This document shows positions 1 through 5,979 of a DNA stretch of 5,979 nt, piece by piece; positions within the stretch are counted from its first letter, which is position 1; the number at the start of each line of letters is the position of its first letter. Both the position numbers and the translations under genes were made by a program. This DNA is from UBA2330 sp035443185 (GTDB taxonomy: Bacteria > Bacteroidota > Ignavibacteria > Tepidaquicellales > Tepidaquicellaceae). The DNA lies in the NCBI GenBank assembly GCA_035443185.1, contig DAORRV010000132.1, forward strand, positions 1 to 5,979, given 5' to 3'. The notes beneath the pieces are model-generated. The model worked only from the letters and a program-made list of their open reading frames with translations. It was not told the DNA's origin and ran no database searches.

Positions 1-159
1 CTTGGGAATGAAGTTGCCCAACTGCTGAACGGTAATCAGGAAGCGGGAAGTTACGAAGCGGAATTTGACGGGAGCGGTTTTGCGAGTGGGATTTATTTTT
101 ATTCTTTGTATTTGAATGAGAGTTTGTTTGATACGAAGAGGATGGTTTTGCTGAAATAA
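1..159 (+). CDS. C-terminal end of a T9SS type A sorting-domain protein (5' end outside window)
   Basis: The first 52 codons are open from base 1 and end at TAA 157-159. The peptide is the last part of a type IX secretion C-terminal sorting domain: an LGNEV-like strand, a Gly-x-Tyr-x-x-x-Phe-(D/N)-G segment, then SGIYFYSL and the terminal DTKRMVLLK. The same elements close the three downstream proteins (TGIYFYSL, SGIYFYSL, SGIYYYRI). In this family the domain directs a Sec-exported protein across the outer membrane and is removed on secretion. The functional part of the protein lies outside the window, so its activity cannot be stated. By hand count this stretch is about 41% G+C, richer than the sorting domains of the next two genes (about 20% and 26%), so it is not a recent copy of them. 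Confidence 0.9.
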   Translation, partial: LGNEVAQLLNGNQEAGSYEAEFDGSGFASGIYFYSLYLNESLFDTKRMVLLK

Positions 160-162
160 TTA

Positions 163-190
163 TAAATTGTAAATTATAAATTTTAAATTC
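163..190. repeat. Four tandem heptads TAAATTN
   Basis: Four exact 7-bp units TAAATTG, TAAATTA, TAAATTT and TAAATTC follow each other without a gap. The seventh base is different in each. A degenerate unit precedes them (TAATTA at 157-162, overlapping the stop codon) and TAAAACT follows. The array lies between the stop codon and the terminator stem. Heptameric short tandem repeats are known in intergenic DNA of other bacteria. Here the function is unknown and low-complexity drift is possible. Confidence 0.6.
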
Positions 191-191
191 T

Positions 192-233
192 AAAACTTCG
201 GAAGTCTTAATTGATTCCGAAGTTTTTATTTTG
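192..233 (+). terminator. Rho-independent terminator of the upstream gene
   Basis: A perfect 12-bp inverted repeat, AAAACTTCGGAA (192-203) and TTCCGAAGTTTT (215-226), encloses an 11-nt loop. The stem runs into a T-rich tail, TTTTTATTTT. It sits 33 nt after the stop codon at 157-159, as expected for the end of that transcript. The stem has A runs on the 5' side and T runs on the 3' side, so it could also terminate transcription arriving from the right. Confidence 0.88.
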
Positions 234-516
234 GTTCTTATTTAAGTGATTCTTTAATCATTTAATCCATTAATCAAGCTTCAGACACATTGAAAAATTC
301 CATAGCTTGTTTCTTAAAAACATTCCTCTTACATTAAATATATCTTAAAAAGGAAATACTCTATAGGAAGTAATGAATTCATTGAAAGCAATAAAAAATG
401 TTAAGAGTCATCAGGTAAATATGAACACAGCGATTTAAGTTTAATCACTTTCCTTTTCGGCAAAAAACTTCCCAGATAAGTTTTAAAATATTTTTTAATT
501 TATATATTTTTCTTTT
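234..516. other. Non-coding leader region upstream of the propeller gene
   Basis: No convincing gene is present on either strand. The last 40 bases before the ATG at 517 are almost pure A/T and lack a Shine-Dalgarno sequence, as is usual in Bacteroidota-type genomes. A promoter for the tandem propeller genes should lie here because a terminator precedes it, but I found no clear -10/-35 pair or Bacteroidota TAnnTTTG box that I would place with confidence. The only internal pattern is the three 8-bp repeats at 253-276. Confidence 0.6.
253..276. repeat. Three imperfect 8-bp direct repeats (TTTAATCA-like)
   Basis: TTTAATCA, TTTAATCC and ATTAATCA are contiguous, each with at most two differences from the others. 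They lie about 240 bp upstream of the propeller start codon and 20 bp after the terminator. They might be a protein-binding array or chance in AT-rich DNA. There is no independent support for an operator. Confidence 0.3.
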
Positions 517-579
517 ATGAAAAAATCATCCTCAATATTTATAATTATCTTTATAATGTGCAGCTCCGGTATTTTTGCA

Positions 580-934
580 CAGGTAAATCAGGAATGGGTC
601 GCGACTTACAGCGGAAATGGTTTGGGTAACAATGTGCCTAAAAAAAACTTAGTCGATAAAGAGAATAATATATATGTAGTGGGAAGGAGCTATGGTACCG
701 GTGATGATTTTATAACTTTAAAATATAATCCATCCGGGAATCTGCTATGGGAAAAAAGATATAACGGGACCGGTAACGGAGATGACGGAATATCAGCAGC
801 AATCCTTGATGATTCTAATAATATTTATGTAACAGGATACAGTCAGGAAGGAGCAGCTCTCGGCGGATATAACTGGATAACTATAAAATATTATTCAAAC
901 GGTGATACGGCATGGAAAAGAAGTTTTAACTGGA
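580..934 (+). repeat. High-identity direct repeat, left copy (partner 2231-2585)
   Basis: Aligned without gaps at an offset of 1651, this segment differs from its partner at about 20 of 355 positions (about 94% identity by hand count). It includes an uninterrupted identical run of 79 nt, 856-934 against 2507-2585. It starts at the codon for the first mature residue (Gln) and fades within repeat 3. The signal-peptide DNA upstream does not align beyond MKK, and the DNA downstream is clearly less similar although the offset is kept. This looks like recent gene conversion or purifying homogenisation of the N-terminal repeats. Confidence 0.85.
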
Positions 935-1191
935 TTGCTAACAGTACTGATGAACCTCTCGCAATAACCATAGACAGATTTAATAATATATATGTAGGCG
1001 GATACGGAAGATCGGGTCAGCCTATAGATGATGACTTTATAACTATTAAATATAATTCAAACGGCGATCTGCTCTGGCTGGATTCTTATGATTCAAATGT
1101 TTTTGGACCGGACAGAGTAATGAGCATTGCAATAGATGATTCATCCAATGTCTATCCAACCGGTTATTCTGCTTTTTCAGGAGGTAATGAA

Positions 1192-1194
1192 TAG
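1192..1194 (+). other. Premature amber codon TAG in repeat 4 of propeller copy 1
   Basis: The context is GAA TAG ATA ACT ATA AAA TAT, i.e. E-stop-I-T-I-K-Y. In most other repeats of both paralogues the residue before ITIKY or VTIKY is aromatic (F, W or Y); the directly aligned residue in copy 2 is Ile. A single change from TGG, TAT or TAC gives TAG. All other stops in the window are TAA, and no other in-frame TAG or TGA occurs in the roughly 5.4 kb of coding sequence. Confidence 0.9.
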
Positions 1195-2149
1195 ATAACT
1201 ATAAAATATAATACTAATGGTGAAAGAAAATGGATAAGAAAAAATTCAACATTTAATGGAGATTATTTAAGACCTGCAAGTGTAACAATAGATAAATATG
1301 GAAATATTATAGCAAACGGATATTATTATTTATTCGGAAACTATGCATTTATTACAATAAAATATAACTCTGAAGGCGATACATTGTGGAAGCGTATATA
1401 CAAAGGAGACGGTAATTTAAATTTTTGCTTTGCGCTTACGACAGATGATTCCGGAAATGTATATGCAGCGGGAAGGAGTACAAATACTGGAACTGGAGAA
1501 GACTATGTTACTATAAAGTATTATTCAGACGGAGACACTGCATGGATAAGAAATTATGATGGAGGTTATGATAACTTTGATGAAGCCAGATCTGTAGTTG
1601 TTGACAATTATCAGAATGTATATGTAACCGGTTTAACAAGTTCCTCTACTGGTAGACCAAGCTATACAACAATTAAATATAATAAGTTTGGTGATATTTC
1701 CTGGATAAAAAATTTTAGCGGCAGTTATTTAACTGATGTAGCTACTAGTTTAAAAATAGATATAAATTATAACGTAATAGTTACTGGATATTCACAGACA
1801 AGTATAAATTTTGCTTCAATAGCTACAATAAAATATTCTCAAATAACGGGTTTCGTGGATAAAACTAATTTATTTAATTTAGATTTTAAATTATATCAAA
1901 ATTATCCAAATCCATTTAATCCCAGTACCACAATTAAATTTACTTTAATATCTGAAAGTAATGTAATACTGAAAATATATAATGCACTAGGAAAAGAAAT
2001 TGAAACAGTAATTAATATAAAAAAACCTAAAGGTACTCATGTAGTTATTTTTAATGGAAAAAATTTTACAACAGGTATATATTTTTACAGCTTATTTATT
2101 AATGGAAATTTAATAGATACAAAAAAAATGATTTTAATTAAGTAAGATT

Positions 2150-3814
2150 ATGAAAAAAATAAAATTTAAGAACACCTTTTTAATTGTTGTATTTTTATTT
2201 AACTATTCATTCCTGTCAGATATATCAGCTCAGGTAAATCAGGAGTGGGTGGCGACTTACAGCGGAATTGGTTTAGGAAGCAATGCTCCTAAAAAAAACT
2301 TAGTCGATAATGAGAATAACATATATGTAGTGGGAAGGAGCTATGGTACGGGAGATGATTTTATAACTTTAAAATATAATCCTTCCGGAAATCTGCTATG
2401 GGAAAAAAGATATAACGGGATCGGAAACGGTGATGACGGAATATCAGCAGCAGTCCTTGATGATTCTAATAATATTTATGTGACAGGATACAGTCAGGAA
2501 GGAGCGGCTCTCGGCGGATATAACTGGATAACTATAAAATATTATTCAAACGGTGATACGGCATGGAAAAGAAGTTTTAACTGGACGGCGAATAGTACTG
2601 ATGAACCATTTGCAATGACTATAGATAAATCCAGTAATATTTATATTTCAGGATACGGAAGAACAGCACAGCCTTTTGATGATGACTTTATAACCTTAAA
2701 ATATTCATCAAATGGAGACTCGGAATGGACAAAAGTATACGCTTCAAAATCTCTAAATCCTGACAGATCAAACAGTATCACAGTTGACGACTCCAGTAAT
2801 GTATATGCTTCAGGATATGGAGGTACTCCTGATAATAATGAGATCATTACTATAAAATATAATTCAAGCGGAGTAGAAAAATGGATAAAAAGATTTCCAA
2901 CGAATTACGCAGATTTATTAAGACATACTATATCTGCTAATGATAAGAATAATAATATAATAGTAAACGGCTACTATTATTTTGGTGATCACTACGCTTT
3001 CAATACATTAAAATATAATTCACAGGGTGATCTATTATGGAATCGAATTTATAAAGGAGACGGTAATTTAAATTTCTGTCACGCTCTTACTACAGATGAT
3101 TCAGGAAATGTGTATGCTGCGGGAAGGAGTACAAATACCGGAACTGGAGCCGATTTTGTTACAATAAAATATTATTCTATTGGGGATACTGCGTGGATTA
3201 GAAAATATGATGGAGGTTTTAATCAATTTGATGAAGCTTACTCAATAGCAGTAGATGATTATCAAAATGTATATGTAACCGGAATGTCAGATTCAACGGA
3301 TGGTCTTTCAGATTATTTAACTATGAAATATGATTCTGACGGGAATATTAACTGGATAAAAAAGTATAATGGATATTTTTTAGTTGACAGATCATTCTGT
3401 TTAAGTATTGACAATAATTACAATATAATTATAAGCGGGTTTGCTCAAAAAAATATAAATGATGCATGGATAACTTCTATAAAATATTCTCAGTTTACTG
3501 GCGTATCCGGAAACGATATAGATTATAATTTTAATTCGGTTCTTTTTCAAAATTACCCAAACCCGTTTAATCCGGCTACAAATATTAAATATCAATTATA
3601 CTCTACCGGAATTGTATCGATTAAAATCTATGACATAATTGGAAAAGAAATAATATCATTAATAAATAAACTTCAGAATTCAGGAACACATGAAATAAAA
3701 TTTGATATTAATAACCCGGAAAATAGAGGTAATTTACCAAGCGGAATATATTTTTACAGTCTTTTAATTGACGGAAAAATTATTGACACAAAAAGAATGA
3801 TTTTAATTAAATAA
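2150..3814 (+). CDS. Secreted SBBP beta-propeller protein with T9SS type A sorting domain (copy 2, intact)
   Basis: Intact 554-aa protein. The signal peptide has Lys2, 3, 5 and 7, a hydrophobic core at 9-22 and probable cleavage after Ala27, leaving Gln28. Eight SBBP-type repeats start at W33, W84, W139, W193, W245, W297, W349 and W402. Each carries D-x-x-N-(I/V)-Y-(V/I)-x-G and (F/W/Y)-(I/V)-T-(I/L)-K-Y motifs, consistent with a beta-propeller. The C-terminal sorting domain has YPNPFNPA at 469-476, SGIYFYSL and a final DTKRMILIK. It is six residues longer in this domain than copy 1. The predicted route is Sec export, then T9SS passage to the cell surface or medium with removal of the domain. 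The ATG lies four bases after the TAA of copy 1 with no Shine-Dalgarno sequence, so the two are probably co-transcribed. No catalytic motif is visible. Ligand binding, adhesion or a structural role are all possible; none is shown. Because copy 1 is broken, this is probably the functional member. Confidence 0.93.
   Translation: MKKIKFKNTFLIVVFLFNYSFLSDISAQVNQEWVATYSGIGLGSNAPKKNLVDNENNIYVVGRSYGTGDDFITLKYNPSGNLLWEKRYNGIGNGDDGISAAVLDDSNNIYVTGYSQEGAALGGYNWITIKYYSNGDTAWKRSFNWTANSTDEPFAMTIDKSSNIYISGYGRTAQPFDDDFITLKYSSNGDSEWTKVYASKSLNPDRSNSITVDDSSNVYASGYGGTPDNNEIITIKYNSSGVEKWIKRFPTNYADLLRHTISANDKNNNIIVNGYYYFGDHYAFNTLKYNSQGDLLWNRIYKGDGNLNFCHALTTDDSGNVYAAGRSTNTGTGADFVTIKYYSIGDTAWIRKYDGGFNQFDEAYSIAVDDYQNVYVTGMSDSTDGLSDYLTMKYDSDGNINWIKKYNGYFLVDRSFCLSIDNNYNIIISGFAQKNINDAWITSIKYSQFTGVSGNDIDYNFNSVLFQNYPNPFNPATNIKYQLYSTGIVSIKIYDIIGKEIISLINKLQNSGTHEIKFDINNPENRGNLPSGIYFYSLLIDGKIIDTKRMILIK
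2231..2585 (+). repeat. High-identity direct repeat, right copy (partner 580-934)
   Basis: This is the partner of the left copy and covers mature residues 28 to about 146 of the intact propeller protein. Of the roughly 20 differences, about two thirds are synonymous. The changed residues are mild, such as N/I, N/S, V/A, K/N, T/I and I/V. By hand count the left copy of this block is about 37% G+C, against about 20-26% in the sorting domains of the same two genes. Confidence 0.85.
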
Positions 3815-3818
3815 GAAT

Positions 3819-3887
3819 ATGAAAAAAATCAAAACGATATGCTTTAAAGAGACCTGCCGTGTTAATTCACGGCAGGAAAAATTATAA
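3819..3887 (+). pseudogene. Remnant start of a third tandem unit (22-codon ORF)
   Basis: After the TAA of the intact copy come four bases (gaat) and ATG AAA AAA ATC AAA A. The junction between the two propeller genes has TAA, four bases (gatt) and ATG AAA AAA ATA AAA. The similarity extends left through the last codons of each gene (3785-3834 against 2116-2165, about five or six differences). After that the reading frame gives only a short peptide, MKKIKTICFKETC onward, ending at TAA 3885-3887. It has no hydrophobic core and contains a hairpin. It is best read as the edge of the duplication or the stump of a deleted third copy, not as a working gene. Confidence 0.5.
3853..3876. terminator. 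Perfect 9-bp hairpin after the propeller genes (possible terminator)
   Basis: CCTGCCGTG (3853-3861) and CACGGCAGG (3868-3876) pair perfectly around the 6-nt loop TTAATT. It is much more G+C-rich than its surroundings and lies 38 nt after the stop codon of the intact propeller gene. The + strand tail is AAAAATTATAA rather than a U tract, and the minus-strand tail is only mildly T-rich. It is therefore either a weak terminator, an mRNA 3'-end stabiliser, or part of a combined element with 3894-4000. Confidence 0.55.
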
Positions 3888-3893
3888 TAAAAT

Positions 3894-4000
3894 AAAAAAA
3901 GAGGGAGAAGACTCCTTTTAATGGAACCGTGGCGGTTTTAAATAAAAAGATATATCTTAAAAATTTAATTCTTAAGATAGATGATCTTTCCCTCTTTTTT
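3894..4000 (+). ncRNA. Candidate structured RNA or long-stem terminator between the propeller and FG-GAP genes
   Basis: The ends pair as AAAAAAGAGGGA (3895-3906) with TCCCTCTTTTTT (3989-4000), 12 bp. After a bulged G3907 the stem continues as AAGA (3908-3911) with TCTT (3985-3988). Inside are two further hairpins: AACCG (3925-3929) with CGGTT (3933-3937), and TATCTTAA (3953-3960) with TTAAGATA (3972-3979). The left arm can also pair locally, GGAG (3904-3907) with CTCC (3912-3915), excluding the long stem. The element ends in six T. It could be a small RNA with its own terminator, a folded terminator, a leader of the next gene, or a short inverted-repeat element. I do not recognise a known RNA family. 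Confidence 0.4.
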
Positions 4001-4055
4001 ATAAAAATTTTAATCAACATAGCTTTTAATAAAAAAAATTAAAACTTATAAAATC

Positions 4056-5979
4056 ATGAAAAAGAAAAATAAAATAATTCGAAATATAATATTCATATTT
4101 ATTCTGTTTGCAATAAATTTTACATCCGGATCTTTGTATGCTCAGACTTATTTTGGAGACTATGTAGAAGTACCGGTTTATGAGGATACTATCATACCGA
4201 ATGTAACAAATAAATTCGATTATTGGGACTTAGGTCAGGTAAATACAACTAATAACAGATTGGATATTGTAGTAGGCGTATCACAGAAAGGAATTAATTC
4301 AGGACCAGGTAACAGCATTATCGGAAACTGGTATAAAAATGAAAACAATGATAACTTCAATAATGAAGTCGAAACTAGTAGATTTATTAACTTAGGTAAT
4401 TATTCAAATCCTATAACTGGTCTTATATTTGCAAAACTTAGTTCAAGTCCAAGTGTAAAAAAGGAAGTTATTGTATCAAGAGCAAATGGTGATTTGGAAA
4501 TTTACTCAAATAGTCTTGGATCTATTTTATTTCGTATAGGCTTTAAAGCAAACGGAAAAGTAGCTGCAGTAGGAAATTTTACAACAGGAGATAATCTTGA
4601 AGATGTAGCTGTACTAATGGATGACACTGTGAAGATTTACAAAAACCTTGGAAACGGTTATCTTGATTCTATTCCGATTTACAGACTTCCTATGCATGCC
4701 AGCGCTGTTACACTTGCTCAGATCAGCAGTTATGCCGAACCGTACGCCACGGTAAACAATACAACATCAGACAAAGATGAAATCATTTTAATACAGGGAG
4801 ATTCCATTAGAGTGTATCTAAACAATAATAACAACGGAACTTCATTATCGACAATAATTTATTCAGGGTTTGGATTCTCTGTAAAAAGAGATTTTAAAAT
4901 AGCTGATTTTAATAATGACGGATACAATGATCTTGTATTAGTAGAACAAGATAATGGAATAAATATTTATAAAAATAATTCAGGGACTTTAAATACTACT
5001 CCATCTTATTCAAATACAGGATCTTTTAGTCCTTTTACAGTTGCTGTCGCTGATTTTGACAAAAACGGATGGAATGATATTGTGGTAAATTTAGCTGACA
5101 GAATCAATTTGTTTTTGAATAAAAAATCAGATTCATTGTTTCAGCAAACAGTTTCGGAGTTCACTTATTATGATTTTCCGGGGAGATTATCTTGTGTTCC
5201 TTTAAAGACTATTGTCGCAGATGTTTATAACAAAGGAGGATTGGCAGTGTTGTATTCTAATTTTGGTGATGTACAGGATTTAACAGAAAATGATCCTCCG
5301 AATGAAATTGAGCAGCTTGTAAGAATTAACGCCTCCGACACAGACGCAGTCCCGGCACCTGCATATCTTTTTGAAGATTTTGTGCAGCAGGATACGATCT
5401 ATCATCCGAAGCTTCTGCTTTTTAACAGAGGTGACAGGGATTTCCTGAGATACAGGATTTATAAAAGAAATTATACATCTTATAACTATTATTTAATTGA
5501 CAGTACATCCGGAGACAGTTATACTGACACGACAGAAGATCTGCTTTATTCAAATTTAGATCCGTCTGATCCGCCGCCTGATAATCTTTTTTATTATGCA
5601 GTCGCAGTGGACAATTCGTATAAAGTATCTATTACATCTGACACTATCGGATATCCAGCTTATGTATGTCCGGAATGCGGAGGAGAGATCGGACCGAGAG
5701 GTGTATTGGCAGGCAATGAAATTTCATCAACACCTTTAAACTATTCCATTAGTAACTATCCCAATCCGTTTAATCCATCAACAAAAATATATTACACATT
5801 ACCGGCTGAAGGGGTAGTAAAAATTACTGTTTACAATTCTCTCGGTCAGAAGATAAAGGAAATTGTAAATGAGTTCAAACAAGCCGGTACTTATAAATCG
5901 GAATTTAACGGCAGCAGTTTATCAAGCGGAATTTATTATTACAGAATCGAATCGGGAAGTTTTGTACAGACGAAGAAAA
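4056..5979 (+). CDS. Secreted FG-GAP/VCBS-repeat protein with T9SS type A sorting domain (3' end outside window)
   Basis: The frame is open from ATG 4056 to the window end (641 codons, no stop). The N-terminus is a signal peptide: basic residues 2-9, hydrophobic residues 11-22, probable cleavage after Ala29, mature Gln30. The central part has degenerate FG-GAP/VCBS units. The clearest are ADFNNDGYNDLVLV, with a DxNxDG calcium-loop pattern at 284-289, and ADFDKNGWNDIVV, with DxDxNG at 333-338. Weaker units lie at about 170-200 and 235-265. Residues of about 425-535 resemble a fibronectin type III-like fold (LRYRIYK and later FYYAVAVDN). A CPEC pair (Cys538, Cys541) follows, then the sorting domain with YPNPFNPS at 568-575 and SGIYYYRI. 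The sequence stops at QTKK, so probably only about five residues are missing. FG-GAP repeats usually form integrin-like propellers, so a surface or extracellular binding role is inferred; the ligand is unknown. There is no Shine-Dalgarno sequence. It is separated from the propeller pair by 241 nt and hairpins, so it is probably a separate transcript. Confidence 0.9.
   Translation, partial: MKKKNKIIRNIIFIFILFAINFTSGSLYAQTYFGDYVEVPVYEDTIIPNVTNKFDYWDLGQVNTTNNRLDIVVGVSQKGINSGPGNSIIGNWYKNENNDNFNNEVETSRFINLGNYSNPITGLIFAKLSSSPSVKKEVIVSRANGDLEIYSNSLGSILFRIGFKANGKVAAVGNFTTGDNLEDVAVLMDDTVKIYKNLGNGYLDSIPIYRLPMHASAVTLAQISSYAEPYATVNNTTSDKDEIILIQGDSIRVYLNNNNNGTSLSTIIYSGFGFSVKRDFKIADFNNDGYNDLVLVEQDNGINIYKNNSGTLNTTPSYSNTGSFSPFTVAVADFDKNGWNDIVVNLADRINLFLNKKSDSLFQQTVSEFTYYDFPGRLSCVPLKTIVADVYNKGGLAVLYSNFGDVQDLTENDPPNEIEQLVRINASDTDAVPAPAYLFEDFVQQDTIYHPKLLLFNRGDRDFLRYRIYKRNYTSYNYYLIDSTSGDSYTDTTEDLLYSNLDPSDPPPDNLFYYAVAVDNSYKVSITSDTIGYPAYVCPECGGEIGPRGVLAGNEISSTPLNYSISNYPNPFNPSTKIYYTLPAEGVVKITVYNSLGQKIKEIVNEFKQAGTYKSEFNGSSLSSGIYYYRIESGSFVQTKK

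Larger units (their letters stand above)
517..2145 (+). pseudogene. SBBP beta-propeller T9SS cargo protein interrupted by one in-frame TAG (copy 1 of tandem pair)
   Basis: Frame-continuous gene of 542 codons plus TAA, broken only by TAG at codon 226. Start ATG 517 opens a signal peptide: Lys2-Lys3, hydrophobic residues 7-14, probable cleavage after Ala21, mature Gln22. Eight repeats of 52-55 residues begin at Trp 33-like positions (W27, 78, 133, 187, 239, 291, 343, 396 in this copy). Each has the pattern W-x-(K/R)-x-(Y/F), then D-x-x-N-(I/V)-Y-V-x-G, then (F/W/Y)-I-T-I-K-Y-x-S-x-G-D. This matches the SBBP beta-propeller repeat. A T9SS sorting domain follows from about residue 456, with YPNPFNPS at 463-470 and the end DTKKMILIK. 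The stop lies in repeat 4. The 950 nt after it carry no second stop or frameshift, and their only in-frame ATG is at 2128, so no normal restart exists. An automatic caller would split this into 517-1194 and a TTG-started fragment at 1384-2145. If TAG is not read through, the product is exported to the periplasm without half of its repeats and without a secretion signal. A sequencing error is the alternative. Ligand and role are unknown. Confidence 0.85.

Noticed and set aside
373..438. 21-residue ORF in the upstream intergenic region, with AGGAAG before it
   Set aside because: It has no recognisable motif, the spacing to the start is too short, and ORFs of this size are expected by chance. 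Without conservation data it cannot be supported.
556..570. Cys15 in the copy 1 signal peptide as a lipoprotein attachment site
   Set aside because: The preceding residues FIM do not fit a lipobox, and the paralogue lacks the cysteine. The FA|Q site fits ordinary signal peptidase I cleavage.
1179..1198. Strong AGGAGG followed by ATG at 1187, as a possible restart next to the amber codon
   Set aside because: The ATG is in another frame, meets TAA after three codons, and is only two bases from the AGGAGG. It cannot restore the propeller.
1384..2145. Independent gene starting at TTG 1384
   Set aside because: It is in the same frame as the gene starting at 517 and has no signal peptide or ribosome binding site. 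Homology to copy 2 begins upstream of it at once after the TAG, so it is the distal half of the interrupted gene.
2641..2847. Open frame of 68 codons on the minus strand
   Set aside because: It lies antisense inside the intact propeller gene, with no recognisable domain or start signal. The + strand frame carries the conserved repeat motifs.
580..3500. Many short similar repeats that could suggest a CRISPR array
   Set aside because: The repeats are imperfect, have a period of about 156-165 bp, stay in frame and encode propeller blades.
3401..3595. Open frame of 64 codons on the minus strand
   Set aside because: It is antisense to the last repeat and sorting domain of the intact propeller gene. 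Its composition is explained by AT-rich DNA.
3894..4000. Insertion of a miniature transposable element
   Set aside because: The ends are inverted repeats, but no clear target-site duplication can be told apart from the low-complexity A/T flanks. It is kept only as one alternative for the structured segment.

Overview
The window is AT-rich (roughly one third G+C by eye) and looks like a Bacteroidota-type genome, most plausibly an Ignavibacteria- or Chlorobi-like lineage. This is inference; no rRNA is present. The grounds are: every protein whose C-terminus is visible ends in a type IX secretion (T9SS) type A sorting domain, three of them with the YPNPFNP signature; no start codon has a convincing Shine-Dalgarno sequence; all three visible signal peptides would leave Gln as the first mature residue; and all visible normal stops are TAA.

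Layout, all on the + strand. (1) 1-159 is the tail of a T9SS cargo protein, followed by four heptad repeats and a strong intrinsic terminator. (2) 234-516 is non-coding, with three imperfect 8-bp repeats. (3) 517-2145 is a secreted SBBP-type beta-propeller protein broken by one in-frame amber codon at 1192-1194. The frame resumes directly after it and stays open to a complete sorting domain. (4) 2150-3814, four bases downstream, is an intact paralogue of 554 aa with eight propeller repeats. The two copies are about 94% identical in DNA over 355 nt starting at the first mature residue, but clearly less similar elsewhere. (5) 3815-4055 holds a start-codon remnant that looks like the beginning of a third tandem unit, a perfect 9-bp hairpin, and a 107-nt foldable segment ending in TTTTTT. 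(6) 4056-5979 is a secreted FG-GAP/VCBS-repeat protein with a T9SS sorting domain, cut by the window end probably a few residues before its stop.

Functionally this is a row of exported cell-surface or extracellular repeat proteins. They would share Sec export and T9SS translocation. No enzyme, regulator or secretion-machinery gene is visible, so the biological role of the propellers is unknown. The main points of interest are the tandem duplication with a mosaic divergence pattern, the lone amber codon, and the structured intergenic segment. I see no clear evidence of a wholly new system.
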